A stretch of 64,000 nucleotides of DNA from positions 1-64,000 of the forward strand of contig CAUHFS010000001.1 in assembly GCA_959605475.1 (NCBI GenBank), given 5' to 3'. Source of the stretch: an uncultured Collinsella sp. (lineage in GTDB: Bacteria; Actinomycetota; Coriobacteriia; Coriobacteriales; Coriobacteriaceae). Shown here one piece after another: positions 53,067-61,228 of this stretch (the stretch's first letter is position 1; each line of letters starts with the position of its first letter). Position numbers and translations under genes: made by a program. The notes below the pieces were generated by a model. The model made no database searches. It worked only from the letters and a program-made list of their open reading frames with translations, and was not told the DNA's origin.

Positions 53067-54722
53067 ATGAGTGATTCGGGATTAGATACTGCCCTTATCG
53101 AGCGCAGGATCGCCGCTATTGGAACAAAAGTTGACCAGATGACCACGAAGGTCGATAAGGTCGAATCCCAAATGGAGGAAGTGCGGAAGGACCTTAAAAA
53201 GCTCCGAAAGGACTTTCTCGAGATGATGCTCGAACAGCGTCGTACCGCCGCACTTGAGCAGGCGACTACGGAGCTCGTGAGCGTCCGGCAGGAGATGGAC
53301 AAGAAGTTCGGCAACTACTCGGTGGTTCGAAACACCATGGTCGGTATTCTCCAGGCAACCGATGCAGCGCTCGTGCGCAAGGCGACGATTTCGACGGTCT
53401 CCGAGGAGTTAATGATTTCTACCCCGGACTACTGGCCGGCGCCTGTCCTGGTTGCCCTTGCGGCATGGATCAACAACAACCGAGATCTTGCGGAGCGCGC
53501 AATACGTGAGGCTGTCAAACGTGATAACGAGCACACGTCGCTTGCGATGGCTCTGATTTGCAGACGTAATAACCGCACGGCCACGTGCTACGAATGGCTC
53601 GCACGCTACTTCTCGACGCAAAACGCCGCCCGCATCGATGCCGATGCGATGGTCTACATTGATGCCTATATCAACGGCATCTTCGGAACCGACGAAAAGC
53701 ACCTGTGCGACGACTATATGGCGGGCTGGATCGAGCAGATCAGAAATCAGAGCCCTGAGTTCGAGAATGAGCAGTCAGAGTCATGGGCGGAGTACTTTAC
53801 CGGCTACGAGGAGGATATGAGCTCGAGATATCCGGCGCTCAAGGTGGTGGTCAAGGAGTTTGACTACATCAATAAGTATCTCGGAAAAGTCGAGGCAATC
53901 GAGAGCATCTCCAATGACTTCGCCGACCTCAAGGCTTCTGATGTTGACGAGAGGACGCTTGCCGAGCAGGTTGACAGGCATTTGATGGAGCTCGTTAACT
54001 CCGATGACTCCAAGGAGCGAAATTTGCGCCGCCAGGAGGAGTATCTTCTTGCGGTCAAGGCATTTGGCGGAGACGTAGAGCGCGCCCGAGAGCTCGTCAA
54101 TCGTCGCCGCGATGAGAAGCGTCAGCAGACGATGAACATCATCGACCAGATGACACGCTCGATGCGCGACCAGAGTGCGTCTGTGGATGTGCATAAGAAG
54201 AAGACCGCGATTCAGTTTTTGGGTTCCTATATCAACGGTGGTTTCAACCGGTATCGCAAGAGCGATATCCCCGAATTTCCGCAGGCGATCACCCTTGACT
54301 TCGACGGATGGACAAGCAGGGCGGTTACCGGCGATGAGGGTAATGCGCTGCGCGGCGATTATGTTCGCTATGTCGGTGAAGAGAAGAAAAAGGAGCTCGC
54401 TGAGCTTGATGTCAAGGTTGCGAAGGGCAACAAGAGCCACAAGATAGCGGCCGTTGTCCTCGCTGTTTTGGGAGTAGCTTTCTTTGCGTTTGTAAACCAG
54501 GTTATTGGCATTCTGCTTCTTGCGGGGGCTGGCTATTGTCTAGTAAAGACGGGCCTCTCGAGCAAGCAGCGCGCTGCGGAGGCAGAAGAGATTGAGGCCA
54601 AATACTCCAAACGGATCCAGGAAGGCTGTTCCGAGATCGATCTGGCGCTTAATCAGTGGAAGAGCGCGAAGGAAGCGGCGGCCGAGCGCAGCGACCTGCT
54701 TAAGCTCGATAAGGTTGCCTAG
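53067..54722 (+). CDS. Coiled-coil protein with C-terminal membrane anchor
   Basis: 551 residues, not recognised. An N-terminal coiled coil (about 10-85) with VDQMTTKVDKVESQMEEVRK is followed by a large helical, repeat-like region (about 100-400) and two membrane helices near 455-500 (AAVVLAVLGVAFFAFV and IGILLLAGAGYCLV), then a charged helix. It contains no catalytic motif that I can see. AAAGGTGG precedes the ATG. As a large membrane-bound coiled-coil protein beside an SPFH protein, it could be a scaffold. The 72-nt gap upstream is free of hairpins. Confidence 0.65.
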   Translation: MSDSGLDTALIERRIAAIGTKVDQMTTKVDKVESQMEEVRKDLKKLRKDFLEMMLEQRRTAALEQATTELVSVRQEMDKKFGNYSVVRNTMVGILQATDAALVRKATISTVSEELMISTPDYWPAPVLVALAAWINNNRDLAERAIREAVKRDNEHTSLAMALICRRNNRTATCYEWLARYFSTQNAARIDADAMVYIDAYINGIFGTDEKHLCDDYMAGWIEQIRNQSPEFENEQSESWAEYFTGYEEDMSSRYPALKVVVKEFDYINKYLGKVEAIESISNDFADLKASDVDERTLAEQVDRHLMELVNSDDSKERNLRRQEEYLLAVKAFGGDVERARELVNRRRDEKRQQTMNIIDQMTRSMRDQSASVDVHKKKTAIQFLGSYINGGFNRYRKSDIPEFPQAITLDFDGWTSRAVTGDEGNALRGDYVRYVGEEKKKELAELDVKVAKGNKSHKIAAVVLAVLGVAFFAFVNQVIGILLLAGAGYCLVKTGLSSKQRAAEAEEIEAKYSKRIQEGCSEIDLALNQWKSAKEAAAERSDLLKLDKVA

Positions 54723-54763
54723 CCGATAGGATTGACTCGATAACCATGAATGGAGTGAAATAG

Positions 54764-54955
54764 ATGACTGATGAAGTGACTGATTTCGACCATAACGATG
54801 CCGCGATGCAGGACTTCGATGCATTGAGCGAGCTCGATAGTCTGTTTGAAGAGGACGAGCGACTGAAGCAAGCTGAGAACAATGTTTTGACTCAAAATCT
54901 CTCAGGCTTTGCAAACTGCTTTCCCGATTGGGATTTGCATCCGCCGGTAGCGTAG
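54764..54955 (+). CDS. Small acidic protein at the end of the SPFH cluster
   Basis: A 63-residue, very acidic protein with a helical stretch (LSELDSLFEEDERLKQAEN, about 23-41) and a Cys/Trp-containing tail. GGAGTGA precedes the ATG, and it lies 41 nt after the coiled-coil gene. It may be a small adaptor or inhibitor of the cluster, but only position supports this. No homologue comes to mind. Confidence 0.5.
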   Translation: MTDEVTDFDHNDAAMQDFDALSELDSLFEEDERLKQAENNVLTQNLSGFANCFPDWDLHPPVA

Positions 54956-55005
54956 AAAAGCGCTTGAAACACAAGCTGCGATCATTTGGAAACATCGATG
55001 TTTCT

Positions 55006-55043
55006 GCGGGCTAGAAGCCATGGGGCTTTTGGCCCGCTGTCTT
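55006..55043 (+). terminator. Terminator of the SPFH cluster
   Basis: GCGGGC(T)AGAAGCC pairs with GGCTTTT(G)GCCCGC with one mismatch, followed by TGTCTTTC. Confidence 0.6.
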
Positions 55044-55157
55044 TCATATGCCGGTCGGCGGCATAGGGCATCAACCGTATTCTAGGTTCTTGGACGCCAG
55101 GCCGACTCGCTTCGGATCGGGCGCTACACCAACTTTCTCGAGACCACCAATCTGACA

Positions 55158-55189
55158 GGGCCTTGTCCGTACGTGGACGGGGCCCTTTT
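55158..55189 (+). terminator. Strong hairpin terminator upstream of the toxin-antitoxin operon
   Basis: GGGCC(TT)GTCC pairs with GGAC(GG)GGCCC around GTACGT, followed by TTTT. The gene it serves is unclear; a short RNA may end here. Confidence 0.7.
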
Positions 55190-55206
55190 GTGTGGCCTAA
55201 CAGGTT

Positions 55207-55215
55207 TGCTATACT
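55207..55215 (+). promoter_or_regulatory. Extended -10 promoter of the toxin-antitoxin operon
   Basis: TGCTATACT is an extended -10 box (TGnTATACT). It lies inside the partial palindrome GCTATACTGCTAGC, a plausible operator for the ribbon-helix-helix antitoxin. Confidence 0.55.
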
Positions 55216-55239
55216 GCTAGCACGTAGAAAGGAGCCGCT

Positions 55240-55584
55240 ATGGGTACAGCAACGGTGCAGCTCAACACACGAATCGATCCTATGCTCAAAGCTGGTGGCG
55301 ATGCGGTCCTAACTCGCAATGGATTGGGGCCGAGCGATGCCATTCGTGCGCTTTGGGTCTATCTTGTCGAGCATCAAACGTTGCCGGGATTTATGGTGGC
55401 GGATAAGCGCGAGGCGCCCCGTGCGGAGAGCCTGGCCGAGCAGGGGTGTGGCCTAGCTTTTTCCTCGTTGGGGCTAAGCGCTTCGGATTTTGCGCCAGGT
55501 GGATCATCTGCGGAAGACTGGGATGCCGTACGAGATGATATGTATGACGCGATGATTGCCGACATCGAGGCGAATTGCCGATGA
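55240..55584 (+). CDS. RelB/DinJ-family antitoxin
   Basis: A 114-residue protein. The N-terminus TVQLNTRIDPMLKAGGDAVL then GLGPSDAIRALWVYLVEH is the ribbon-helix-helix DNA-binding domain of RelB/DinJ antitoxins (residues 4-45). The remaining acidic part would wrap around the toxin. AAAGGAG lies ahead of the ATG. It overlaps the next gene by 4 nt (ATGA), the usual arrangement for toxin-antitoxin pairs. The partner is a PIN-domain protein, not the RelE/YafQ toxin that usually accompanies this antitoxin family. Confidence 0.88.
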   Translation: MGTATVQLNTRIDPMLKAGGDAVLTRNGLGPSDAIRALWVYLVEHQTLPGFMVADKREAPRAESLAEQGCGLAFSSLGLSASDFAPGGSSAEDWDAVRDDMYDAMIADIEANCR

Positions 55585-56048
55585 TCGAGGCAAAACGCCT
55601 GCTTGTAGATACGAACGTTTGGCTCGATTATTACCTGCAAGAGGGGGCATTCGACGAAGCGAAGAGATTGGTTGAACTGGCCGAGGCGGGAAAGATCGAC
55701 CTTCTTTATGCGCCCACGACGGCAAAGGATGTGTTCTACATTTTGCCTCGGCGTCTAGCTCGGCGGAATGCGAATGGGATTAACGTGTCATTTGCCTCGG
55801 CGTCATGGGTCTGCATCGAGCACATGATGCAGGTGGCAACCGCCTCTCCGCTTTCGTTGGCAGAGTGCGAGATGGCGCGCATGCTTGGCAAGCGCATGCC
55901 GGATCTTGAAGACAACCTCATCATCGCTTCGGGCGAAACGGCAGATGTTGACTACGTGGTCACGAGCGACCGGCGCATGTTAGAGGCGATGCCCGAGGTT
56001 TGCCTGACGCCCGCGCGTGCACTCGAGATGATCGGGATCCTCGACTAA
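55581..56048 (+). CDS. PIN-domain toxin (VapC-like RNase)
   Basis: A 155-residue PIN-domain protein. The conserved acidic residues are visible: D10 in LLVDTN, the PDLEDN motif in the second half and the late VTSDRR motif. These bind Mg2+ and cut RNA in VapC-type toxins. The ATG at 55581 overlaps the antitoxin stop by 4 nt. The pair probably inhibits translation by cleaving tRNA or rRNA when the antitoxin is lost. Flanking hairpins and the separate promoter make it look like a self-contained module. Confidence 0.87.
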   Translation: MIEAKRLLVDTNVWLDYYLQEGAFDEAKRLVELAEAGKIDLLYAPTTAKDVFYILPRRLARRNANGINVSFASASWVCIEHMMQVATASPLSLAECEMARMLGKRMPDLEDNLIIASGETADVDYVVTSDRRMLEAMPEVCLTPARALEMIGILD

Positions 56049-56113
56049 CCTTGTCTGTCTGGTTTCGCTATCATATGGGGCAATGTGAACCCCATGCAAC
56101 TTTGGAGGACGGT

Positions 56114-56581
56114 ATGGCGGATAACGCCGAGGCGCTTTTCTCGCCTGAGCTGGTGTTTTTTGATTGGGAGTGCGCGACGCCGGATGAGGTGTTTGCGTGG
56201 CTCGAGGGTGAGCTTGCCCCGCGCGGCTACATTGCCGAGGGTTGGCTCAACGCCGTCCGCACGCGCGAGGACGCCTATCCCACGGGTCTCGCTATGCCGG
56301 CGGCAAACATCGCCATTCCGCATACCGATCCGGGATTTGTGGCCAAGCCCTATATCGCAGTGGTAAAGCCCGCCGCACCTGTGACGTTCAACGCGATGGC
56401 GGGCATGGGCGCCCCGGTGCCGGCGCGGATCGTCATCAACCTGGGCATTGCCGAGCCGGGCGGCCAGGTCGAGGCCCTGCAAGCGCTTATGAATATCTTT
56501 ATGGGTGCCGACGCTGCAGCCGATGTACTCGGCCAGACCACGCCGCAGGGCATGGTCGACGCCATCCGCCGCCACTTCTAA
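56114..56581 (+). CDS. Orphan PTS IIA protein (fructose/galactitol/nitrogen-type fold)
   Basis: A 155-residue PTS EIIA type 2 domain. The phospho-accepting His is in IAIPHTD, preceded by the typical AAN and PTGLAMP region. It is the only PTS component nearby: no IIB or IIC gene is within several kb. It may serve a galactitol-type system elsewhere or regulate other proteins. GGAGG lies 5 nt upstream of the ATG at 56114. An in-frame extension to 56000 overlaps the toxin gene and is unlikely. Confidence 0.82.
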   Translation: MADNAEALFSPELVFFDWECATPDEVFAWLEGELAPRGYIAEGWLNAVRTREDAYPTGLAMPAANIAIPHTDPGFVAKPYIAVVKPAAPVTFNAMAGMGAPVPARIVINLGIAEPGGQVEALQALMNIFMGADAAADVLGQTTPQGMVDAIRRHF

Positions 56582-56609
56582 GGTGGAGCTAAGCCGGTGG
56601 CACTCGGGG

Positions 56610-56716
56610 ACTGTCCCTAACTGCCGGCAGAAAAGGAACGTCCCTAACTGCCAGCTGCCAGCGCTGTCCCCTTTGCACCAAAATGGTGCAGATTAACCTG
56701 TCCCCTTTGCACCAGG
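56610..56716. repeat. Cluster of direct repeats and hairpins
   Basis: GTCCCTAACTGCC occurs at 56613-56625 and 56640-56652. CTGTCCCCTTTGCACCA occurs at 56664-56680 and 56698-56714. TGCACCA-AAA-TGGTGCA (56674-56690) and GGTGCA/TGCACC (56685-56713) form alternative hairpins. Confidence 0.75.
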
Positions 56717-56781
56717 TGTGCCGCGGGGGCTGCGTTGTGACACAATGGCGTTTGTTCGATTCGTGATGTGAAAGGCCAAGT

Positions 56782-58005
56782 ATGGCAAACAAGAAAAAGA
56801 ACCCCGAGGTCGCGCCGACGCCCGAGCAACGGTCCCGCGCCGCCTCCAGCTCTCGCAAGAAGCAGCGCAAGACCTATGTGTCCAAGACCGTCAAGATTGT
56901 CCTGGTGGTCATCGGCGTGCTGGCGATGCTGCTCTCCGTCTCGGCCATGGCGTGCTCCGGCCTGATGTCGCAGACCGAAAGCACCAGCTCGGGCTATAAG
57001 CTCACTGGTGGCGTGGCTGCTACCATCAATGGCACCAACCTCACCGAGGACACCGTGACCAAGCAGATCATGAGCATGCGCACGTCCTATGGCTACACCA
57101 AGGACAAGGACTGGGCACAGTACCTGGTCGACAACGACCTCACGCCCAAGAAGTACCGCAAGCAGCTCATCGACTCCTACACGCAGCAGATCCTGCTTCA
57201 GCAGGCGCAGAAGGAAAACGGCGTGACCGTCTCGGACAAGGAGGTCGAGAAGGCTTGGAAGGACGCGTGCAAGAGCGCGGGCGGCGCCAAGACCTTTAAG
57301 AAGACGCTTAAGACCTACGGCTACACCGAGGACACCTACAAGGATTCGCTCAAGGAGAGCCTGGCACAGCAGAAGCTCAAGGATGCCGTGGCACCCACCA
57401 GCAAGCCCAAGGACAGCGAGATCGTCGATTACATCAATGAGAACCTGTCCAACTACAACGATGCCCGCCGCTCGTCGAACATCTTGATCAAGGTCGATTC
57501 CGACGCATCTGACGAGGACAAGGCTGCCGCCAAGGCCAAGGCGCAGGAGTGCCTGGACAAGATTAACTCCGGCGAGCTGAGCTTTGAGGACGCCGTGGAG
57601 CAGTACTCCGACGATACCGGCTCCAAGGATAAGAAGGGCGATGTGGGTTGGGATAAGCTCACCACCTTCGTCGACAGCTACCAGGCGGCGCTCGAGGGGC
57701 TCAACAAGGGCGATGTGAGCGGCGTGGTCGAGTCGACGTACGGTTACCATGTCATCAAGTGCACCGACTACTTCCATGTCGATAGTGAGGTCGATGACAT
57801 CAAGCAGGTGCCCAAGGACATCAAGAAGTACGTCTCTAACGTGGTGAAGACGCAGGCGGCCAGTACTGCATACAGCGAGTGGCTGGAGCAGTACAAGAAG
57901 GACGCCGACATCACCGTTAACCCCATGCCCAAGGACGTGCCGTACAACGTCAGCCTGAAGGGCGTCGCCAAGAGTTCGACCGATGATTCGTCGACGACTA
58001 AGTAA
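56782..58005 (+). CDS. Membrane-anchored PpiC-type peptidyl-prolyl isomerase (PrsA/SurA-like)
   Basis: 407 residues. A very basic cytoplasmic N-terminus (about 1-40), one hydrophobic helix (about 41-62) ending SAMACSG, which could be a weak lipobox, then a SurA N-type helical region (about 85-215) and a parvulin (PpiC) domain (about 225-330) with FEDAVEQYSDDTGSKDKKGDVGW and GDVSGVVESTYGYHVIKC. It would fold exported proteins outside the membrane. It is rich in Lys and Asp. The gene is followed by the YqeY-like gene after 54 nt; the two are probably co-transcribed. Confidence 0.88.
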   Translation: MANKKKNPEVAPTPEQRSRAASSSRKKQRKTYVSKTVKIVLVVIGVLAMLLSVSAMACSGLMSQTESTSSGYKLTGGVAATINGTNLTEDTVTKQIMSMRTSYGYTKDKDWAQYLVDNDLTPKKYRKQLIDSYTQQILLQQAQKENGVTVSDKEVEKAWKDACKSAGGAKTFKKTLKTYGYTEDTYKDSLKESLAQQKLKDAVAPTSKPKDSEIVDYINENLSNYNDARRSSNILIKVDSDASDEDKAAAKAKAQECLDKINSGELSFEDAVEQYSDDTGSKDKKGDVGWDKLTTFVDSYQAALEGLNKGDVSGVVESTYGYHVIKCTDYFHVDSEVDDIKQVPKDIKKYVSNVVKTQAASTAYSEWLEQYKKDADITVNPMPKDVPYNVSLKGVAKSSTDDSSTTK

Positions 58006-58059
58006 TCATGGGGCGGTGCCCGCGTGAGTGCCGCCCACGCTATTGAGGAGGATATGCAG

Positions 58060-58503
58060 ATGACCAACGAAGAGCTGCAGAAGGAAATGATTGCGGCCAT
58101 GAAGGCCAAGGACAAGGTTCGCCTGTCTATCATTCGCCAGGTTAAGGCCGAGGTGAAGAACATCGAGGTCAACGAGCGCCGTGATGTGACCGAGGAAGAC
58201 GTCAACAGCATGATCAAGCGTCTGATTAAGCAGACGAGCGAGACGCTGGAGATGTCCATCAAGGCCGGCACCGACCAAGAGCGTACCGACAACCTGACCG
58301 AACAAGTCAAGATTCTGGAGAGCCTGCTGCCCGCGCAGGGTTCGGGCGAAGAGCTCGAGGCCCTGATCGAGCAGGTCATCGCCGAGCTGGGTGCCACGTC
58401 CAAGAAGCAGATGGGCCAGGTCATGGGCGCTCTGGGTAAGGCCACCGGCGGCAACTTCGACAAGCCTGCCGCGGCAAAGATCGTCGGTGCCAAACTCGCG
58501 TAA
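58060..58503 (+). CDS. GatB/YqeY domain protein
   Basis: A 147-residue YqeY-family protein: NEELQKEMIAAMKAKDKVRLSIIRQVKAEVKN (quoted in part: KEMIAAMKAKDKVRLSI), then EQVKILESLLPAQGS and a C-terminal GKATGGNFDKPAAAKIV motif resembling the tRNA-binding tail of GatB. In the GatCAB amidotransferase this tail recognises tRNA; the role of the stand-alone form is not settled. The ATG at 58060 is favoured, as GAGGAGGA (58045-58052) would be too close to the ATG at 58054. Followed by structured repeat copy B. Confidence 0.88.
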   Translation: MTNEELQKEMIAAMKAKDKVRLSIIRQVKAEVKNIEVNERRDVTEEDVNSMIKRLIKQTSETLEMSIKAGTDQERTDNLTEQVKILESLLPAQGSGEELEALIEQVIAELGATSKKQMGQVMGALGKATGGNFDKPAAAKIVGAKLA

Positions 58504-58579
58504 TTTGTTACGCGGTTTTACCAAACCGCGTAACGGCTCGACGCTGCAAACCCGTACACGCGGCAATCTGACGTTCAAT

Positions 58580-58616
58580 TTCAAGGGCGCGACCGTAAGG
58601 TCTGCGCCCTTTCATT
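58580..58616 (+). terminator. Hairpin terminator after the YqeY-like gene
   Basis: AAGGGCGC(G)ACC pairs with GGT(CT)GCGCCCTT, followed by TCATTAAAG. It lies inside the apical part of structured repeat copy B. Confidence 0.6.
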
Positions 58617-59380
58617 AAAGGCTTTAGCCTGTGCGGGGCGCGCAGCGCGCCGCATCAGAAACCACCCGCTATGCGGGTGGGGCCAAACGGCTTTACAAAG
58701 CCGCCCCCTCGCCGGACACTTGCGATTGTTCAGGCCGCAGGGAATCCGAGTCGAGAGGGCGGTGGTGGCGTATGGCCCAGAAGGCCTACAGCCTGTCGCA
58801 CACGAAGTGGATGTGCAAGTACCACGTCGTGTTCACGCCGAAGTATAGGCGCAAAGTCATCTACAACCAAATAAGGTCCGACCTTGGGGAGATCTTCAGG
58901 AAGCTCTGCCAGTACAAGGGGATAGAGATCATCGAGGGGCACCTGATGCCCGACCACGTCCACATGCTGCTGGCGATACCGCCGAAGTACAGCGTGTCCA
59001 GCGTGATGGGCTACCTGAAGGGGAAGAGCTCGCTGATGGTATTCGACAGGCACGCGAACATGAAGTACAAGTTCGGCAACAGGAAGTTCTGGGCCGAGGG
59101 CTACTACGTGTCCACCGTCGGCCTGAACGAGGCCACCATCGCGAAGTACATCCGGGAGCAGGAGAAGGCCGACATCGCGATCGACCGGCTGAGCGTCAAG
59201 GAGTACGAGGACCCCTTCGATAGGGGACCGGGGCGTAAATAGCGCCGGTTTGACCGGCCCGTCACGGGTCAATCTGCAGTGCGGCCCGAACCCCGTGAGG
59301 GCCGGCGCCTTTAGACGCGTGCCGGAAATCCAAGGGTTATACCCTAAGAGCAAACCACCCCTTTTAGGGGTGGTTTTGAT
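58617..59380 (+). mobile_element. IS200/IS605-family insertion sequence
   Basis: A single tnpA flanked by subterminal hairpins: CCACCCGC-TAT-GCGGGTGG (58662-58680) plus CGGCTTT-ACA-AAGCCG on the left, and AAACCACCCC-TTTTA-GGGGTGGTTT (59352-59376) on the right. No tnpB. Exact ends are uncertain because this family makes no target duplication. Confidence 0.8.
58772..59242 (+). CDS. tnpA: IS200-type transposase TnpA (Y1 HUH nuclease)
   Basis: A 156-residue protein. HUH motif in LMPDHVHMLLAIPP (near residue 65), and the catalytic Tyr in GYYVSTVGLNEATIAKYI (near 120). The closing part RLSVKEYEDPF is typical for IS200 TnpA. It cuts and rejoins single-stranded DNA at the hairpin ends during replication. 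The frame appears intact, so the element may be active. The codon use (AGG, ATA) differs from the surrounding genes, which fits horizontal origin. A GGTGG-type site precedes the ATG; translation of IS200 tnpA is usually kept low. Confidence 0.93.
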   Translation: MAQKAYSLSHTKWMCKYHVVFTPKYRRKVIYNQIRSDLGEIFRKLCQYKGIEIIEGHLMPDHVHMLLAIPPKYSVSSVMGYLKGKSSLMVFDRHANMKYKFGNRKFWAEGYYVSTVGLNEATIAKYIREQEKADIAIDRLSVKEYEDPFDRGPGRK

Positions 59381-59438
59381 TTCACGTCACCTTGCTCGCG
59401 TGTACGGGTTTTCGCTGACTTATGCTCAACAAGGACGG

Positions 59439-59477
59439 TTGGGCGCTCACTGGGGACAGACTTAAATGAGTGCCCAA
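59439..59477. repeat. Hairpin with GGGGACAG loop
   Basis: TTGGGCGCTCACT pairs with ATGAGTGCCCAA (two mismatches) around GGGGACAGACTTAA. The loop sequence recurs in other palindromes of the window. Confidence 0.55.
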
Positions 59478-59587
59478 TGAGTGGGCGGAAGGTTGCGGGT
59501 TCTTTACGGGAATGTAGTGTGGGCTGCGGAAACGTGGTTCTTTCCGTACAATAGTTCAACTCGTGTAAACGCAGGGAAGGGACATTC

Positions 59588-60319
59588 ATGGCAGACATGA
59601 TCGAGATCAAGCATCTCAACAAGTACTTTGGCGACCTGCATGTGCTCAAAGATATCAATCTCACCGTCAAGCGCGGCGAGAAGCTCGTAATGATCGGGCC
59701 TTCCGGTTCGGGTAAGTCGACGCTCATCCGTTGCGTCGATTATCTGGAGGAGCCTACGTCGGGCGAGGTTGTCATCGACGGTACGCCGCTTACCAAGAAG
59801 AATCACCTGGAGATGGCTCGCAAGTACAGCTCCATGGTGTTTCAGCAGTTCAACTTGTATCCCAACATGACGGTGCTGGGCAACCTGACGCTCGCGCCCA
59901 TCAAGCTACAAAAGAAGAGCAAGGAGGAGGCGACCGAGATCGCCATCGCCGCGCTCAAGCGCGTCGGCATGGCGCATAAGGCCGGCGAGTATCCGCAAAA
60001 TCTCTCGGGTGGTCAGCAGCAGCGCATCGCCATCGCCCGTGCCCTGTGCACCAAGCAGCCCATCATCCTGTTTGACGAGCCGACCTCGGCGCTCGACCCC
60101 GAGATGGTCCAGGAGGTCCTGGACGTTATGATTGAGCTCGCGCAGGAGGATATCACCATGATCTGCGTGACGCACGAGATGGGCTTTGCGCGCCAGGTGG
60201 CCGACCGCGTCATCTTTATGGAGGACGGCCGCATTCTGGAGGAGGGCACGCCCGAGCACTTCTTCGATAACCCCGAGAACCCGCGCTGCCGCGAGTTCCT
60301 GTCCAAGATTCTGCACTAG
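59588..60319 (+). CDS. Polar amino acid ABC transporter, ATP-binding protein
   Basis: A 243-residue ATPase of the GlnQ/GltL class. Walker [14 protein letters not shown] (about 38-50), signature [15 protein letters not shown] (about 140) and Walker [16 protein letters not shown] (about 160-175) are intact, with the [18 protein letters not shown]-loop region. GCAGGGAAGGG lies ahead of the ATG. It is first in an operon with the binding protein and two permeases (59588-62617), giving a complete importer, most likely for glutamate, glutamine, aspartate or a similar amino acid. Confidence 0.95.
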   Translation: MADMIEIKHLNKYFGDLHVLKDINLTVKRGEKLVMIGPSGSGKSTLIRCVDYLEEPTSGEVVIDGTPLTKKNHLEMARKYSSMVFQQFNLYPNMTVLGNLTLAPIKLQKKSKEEATEIAIAALKRVGMAHKAGEYPQNLSGGQQQRIAIARALCTKQPIILFDEPTSALDPEMVQEVLDVMIELAQEDITMICVTHEMGFARQVADRVIFMEDGRILEEGTPEHFFDNPENPRCREFLSKILH

Positions 60320-60327
60320 GCGCGGTG

Positions 60328-61203
60328 ATGGACATGACGGATATGACGAGGGCGGCCGTGTCGCGCCGTCACTTTTTGCAGCTGGCTGGCGCCGGCATGC
60401 TTGCGCTGACGGGGACCGCGCTTGCCGGTTGTGGCAACTCCACCAGCGGCGAGGGCTCCGACAAGGGGTCCAAGCTTGCGGCCATCAAGTCGCGTGGCCA
60501 TCTGAATGCCGGCGTTAAGAAGGACGTTCCCGGCTATGGCTATTACGACACCGCCAAGGGCCGCTTTGAGGGCATGGAAGTCGATTTGTGCTACCAGATC
60601 GCCGCTGCCGTCTTTGGCGTGAGCTACAAGGAGGCCCGCGCCCAGGAGCTTGTCGAGTTTACCGACGTAACGCCCAAGACGCGCGGCCCGCTGATCGATA
60701 ACGGCCAACTTGACGTGGTCGCGGCGACCTACACCATCACCGACGAGCGCAAGAAGAGCTGGGATTTCTCGACGCCGTACCGCACCGACTACGTGGGACT
60801 CATGGTCAAGAAGCGTTCGGGCTTTACCTCGATTGAGGACCTGGACGGCAAGGTCATTGGCGTGAGCCAGGGCGCCACCACGCAGGGTCTGATCGAGCAG
60901 ATGATCAAGGACAACGGCTTTAGCTGCAAGCCCGAATTTAGGGCCTTTAGCGGCTACCCCATCATCAAGAGTTCGCTCGACGCCGGCAATATCGACGTCT
61001 TTGCCATGGACCGCTCCACGCTGGCCGGTTACATGAACGAGACCGTTGAGCTGCTGCAGCCCGAGGTCAAGTTTGGCGAGCAGGGCTACGGCGTGGCGAC
61101 CAAGAAGGGCTGCGACCTTTCGGCCGTGGTCGATCAGGTGATTTGCGATCGCCTGGCCGATGGCTGGCTCGACCAAGAGGTCAAGACCTGGGGCCTTGTA
61201 TAG
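60328..61203 (+). CDS. Amino acid ABC transporter, substrate-binding lipoprotein
   Basis: 291 residues. The N-terminus SRRHFLQLAGAGMLALTGTALAGCG has a twin-arginine pattern plus a lipobox LAGC (quoted in parts: SRRHFLQLAG and LAGC), suggesting a Tat-exported lipoprotein with acylated Cys near 35. The rest is a type II periplasmic-binding fold (SBP_bac_3) with GYGYYDTAKGRFEGMEVDLC and the usual DVVAATYTITDERKKSWDFS-type motif. It follows the ATPase after 8 nt; GTG 3 nt upstream is an alternative start. It feeds the two permeases downstream. Confidence 0.92.
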   Translation: MDMTDMTRAAVSRRHFLQLAGAGMLALTGTALAGCGNSTSGEGSDKGSKLAAIKSRGHLNAGVKKDVPGYGYYDTAKGRFEGMEVDLCYQIAAAVFGVSYKEARAQELVEFTDVTPKTRGPLIDNGQLDVVAATYTITDERKKSWDFSTPYRTDYVGLMVKKRSGFTSIEDLDGKVIGVSQGATTQGLIEQMIKDNGFSCKPEFRAFSGYPIIKSSLDAGNIDVFAMDRSTLAGYMNETVELLQPEVKFGEQGYGVATKKGCDLSAVVDQVICDRLADGWLDQEVKTWGLV

Positions 61204-61228
61204 GCACATCGTCCAAGGAAGGAATCAA

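Larger units (their letters stand above)
54956..55239. other. Gene-free stretch with two hairpins
   Basis: Contains a hairpin at 55006-55037 (terminator-like, ends TGTCTTTC) and a terminator at 55158-55189, then the toxin-antitoxin promoter. The 120 nt between the hairpins hold no gene I can support. Confidence 0.5.
58505..59425 (-). repeat. Structured repeat element, copy B, interrupted by an IS200-type element
   Basis: Minus strand, 5' part 59425-59383: ATAAGTCAGCGAAA, P1 ACCCGTACACGCG, bulged A, GCAA, GG, P2 TGACGT. Minus strand, 3' part about 58590-58505: ACGTCA, GA, TTGC, CGCGTGTACGGGT, TTGCAGCGTCGAG and the triloop hairpin ACGCGGTTT-GGT-AAACCGCGT. All parts that are constant in copy A (13650-13797) are kept; P1 and P2 differ but still pair. 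Confidence 0.75.

Noticed and set aside
55049..55153. Short frames between the two hairpins ahead of the toxin-antitoxin operon
   Set aside because: No ribosome binding site, conflicting frames of similar length, no recognisable product.
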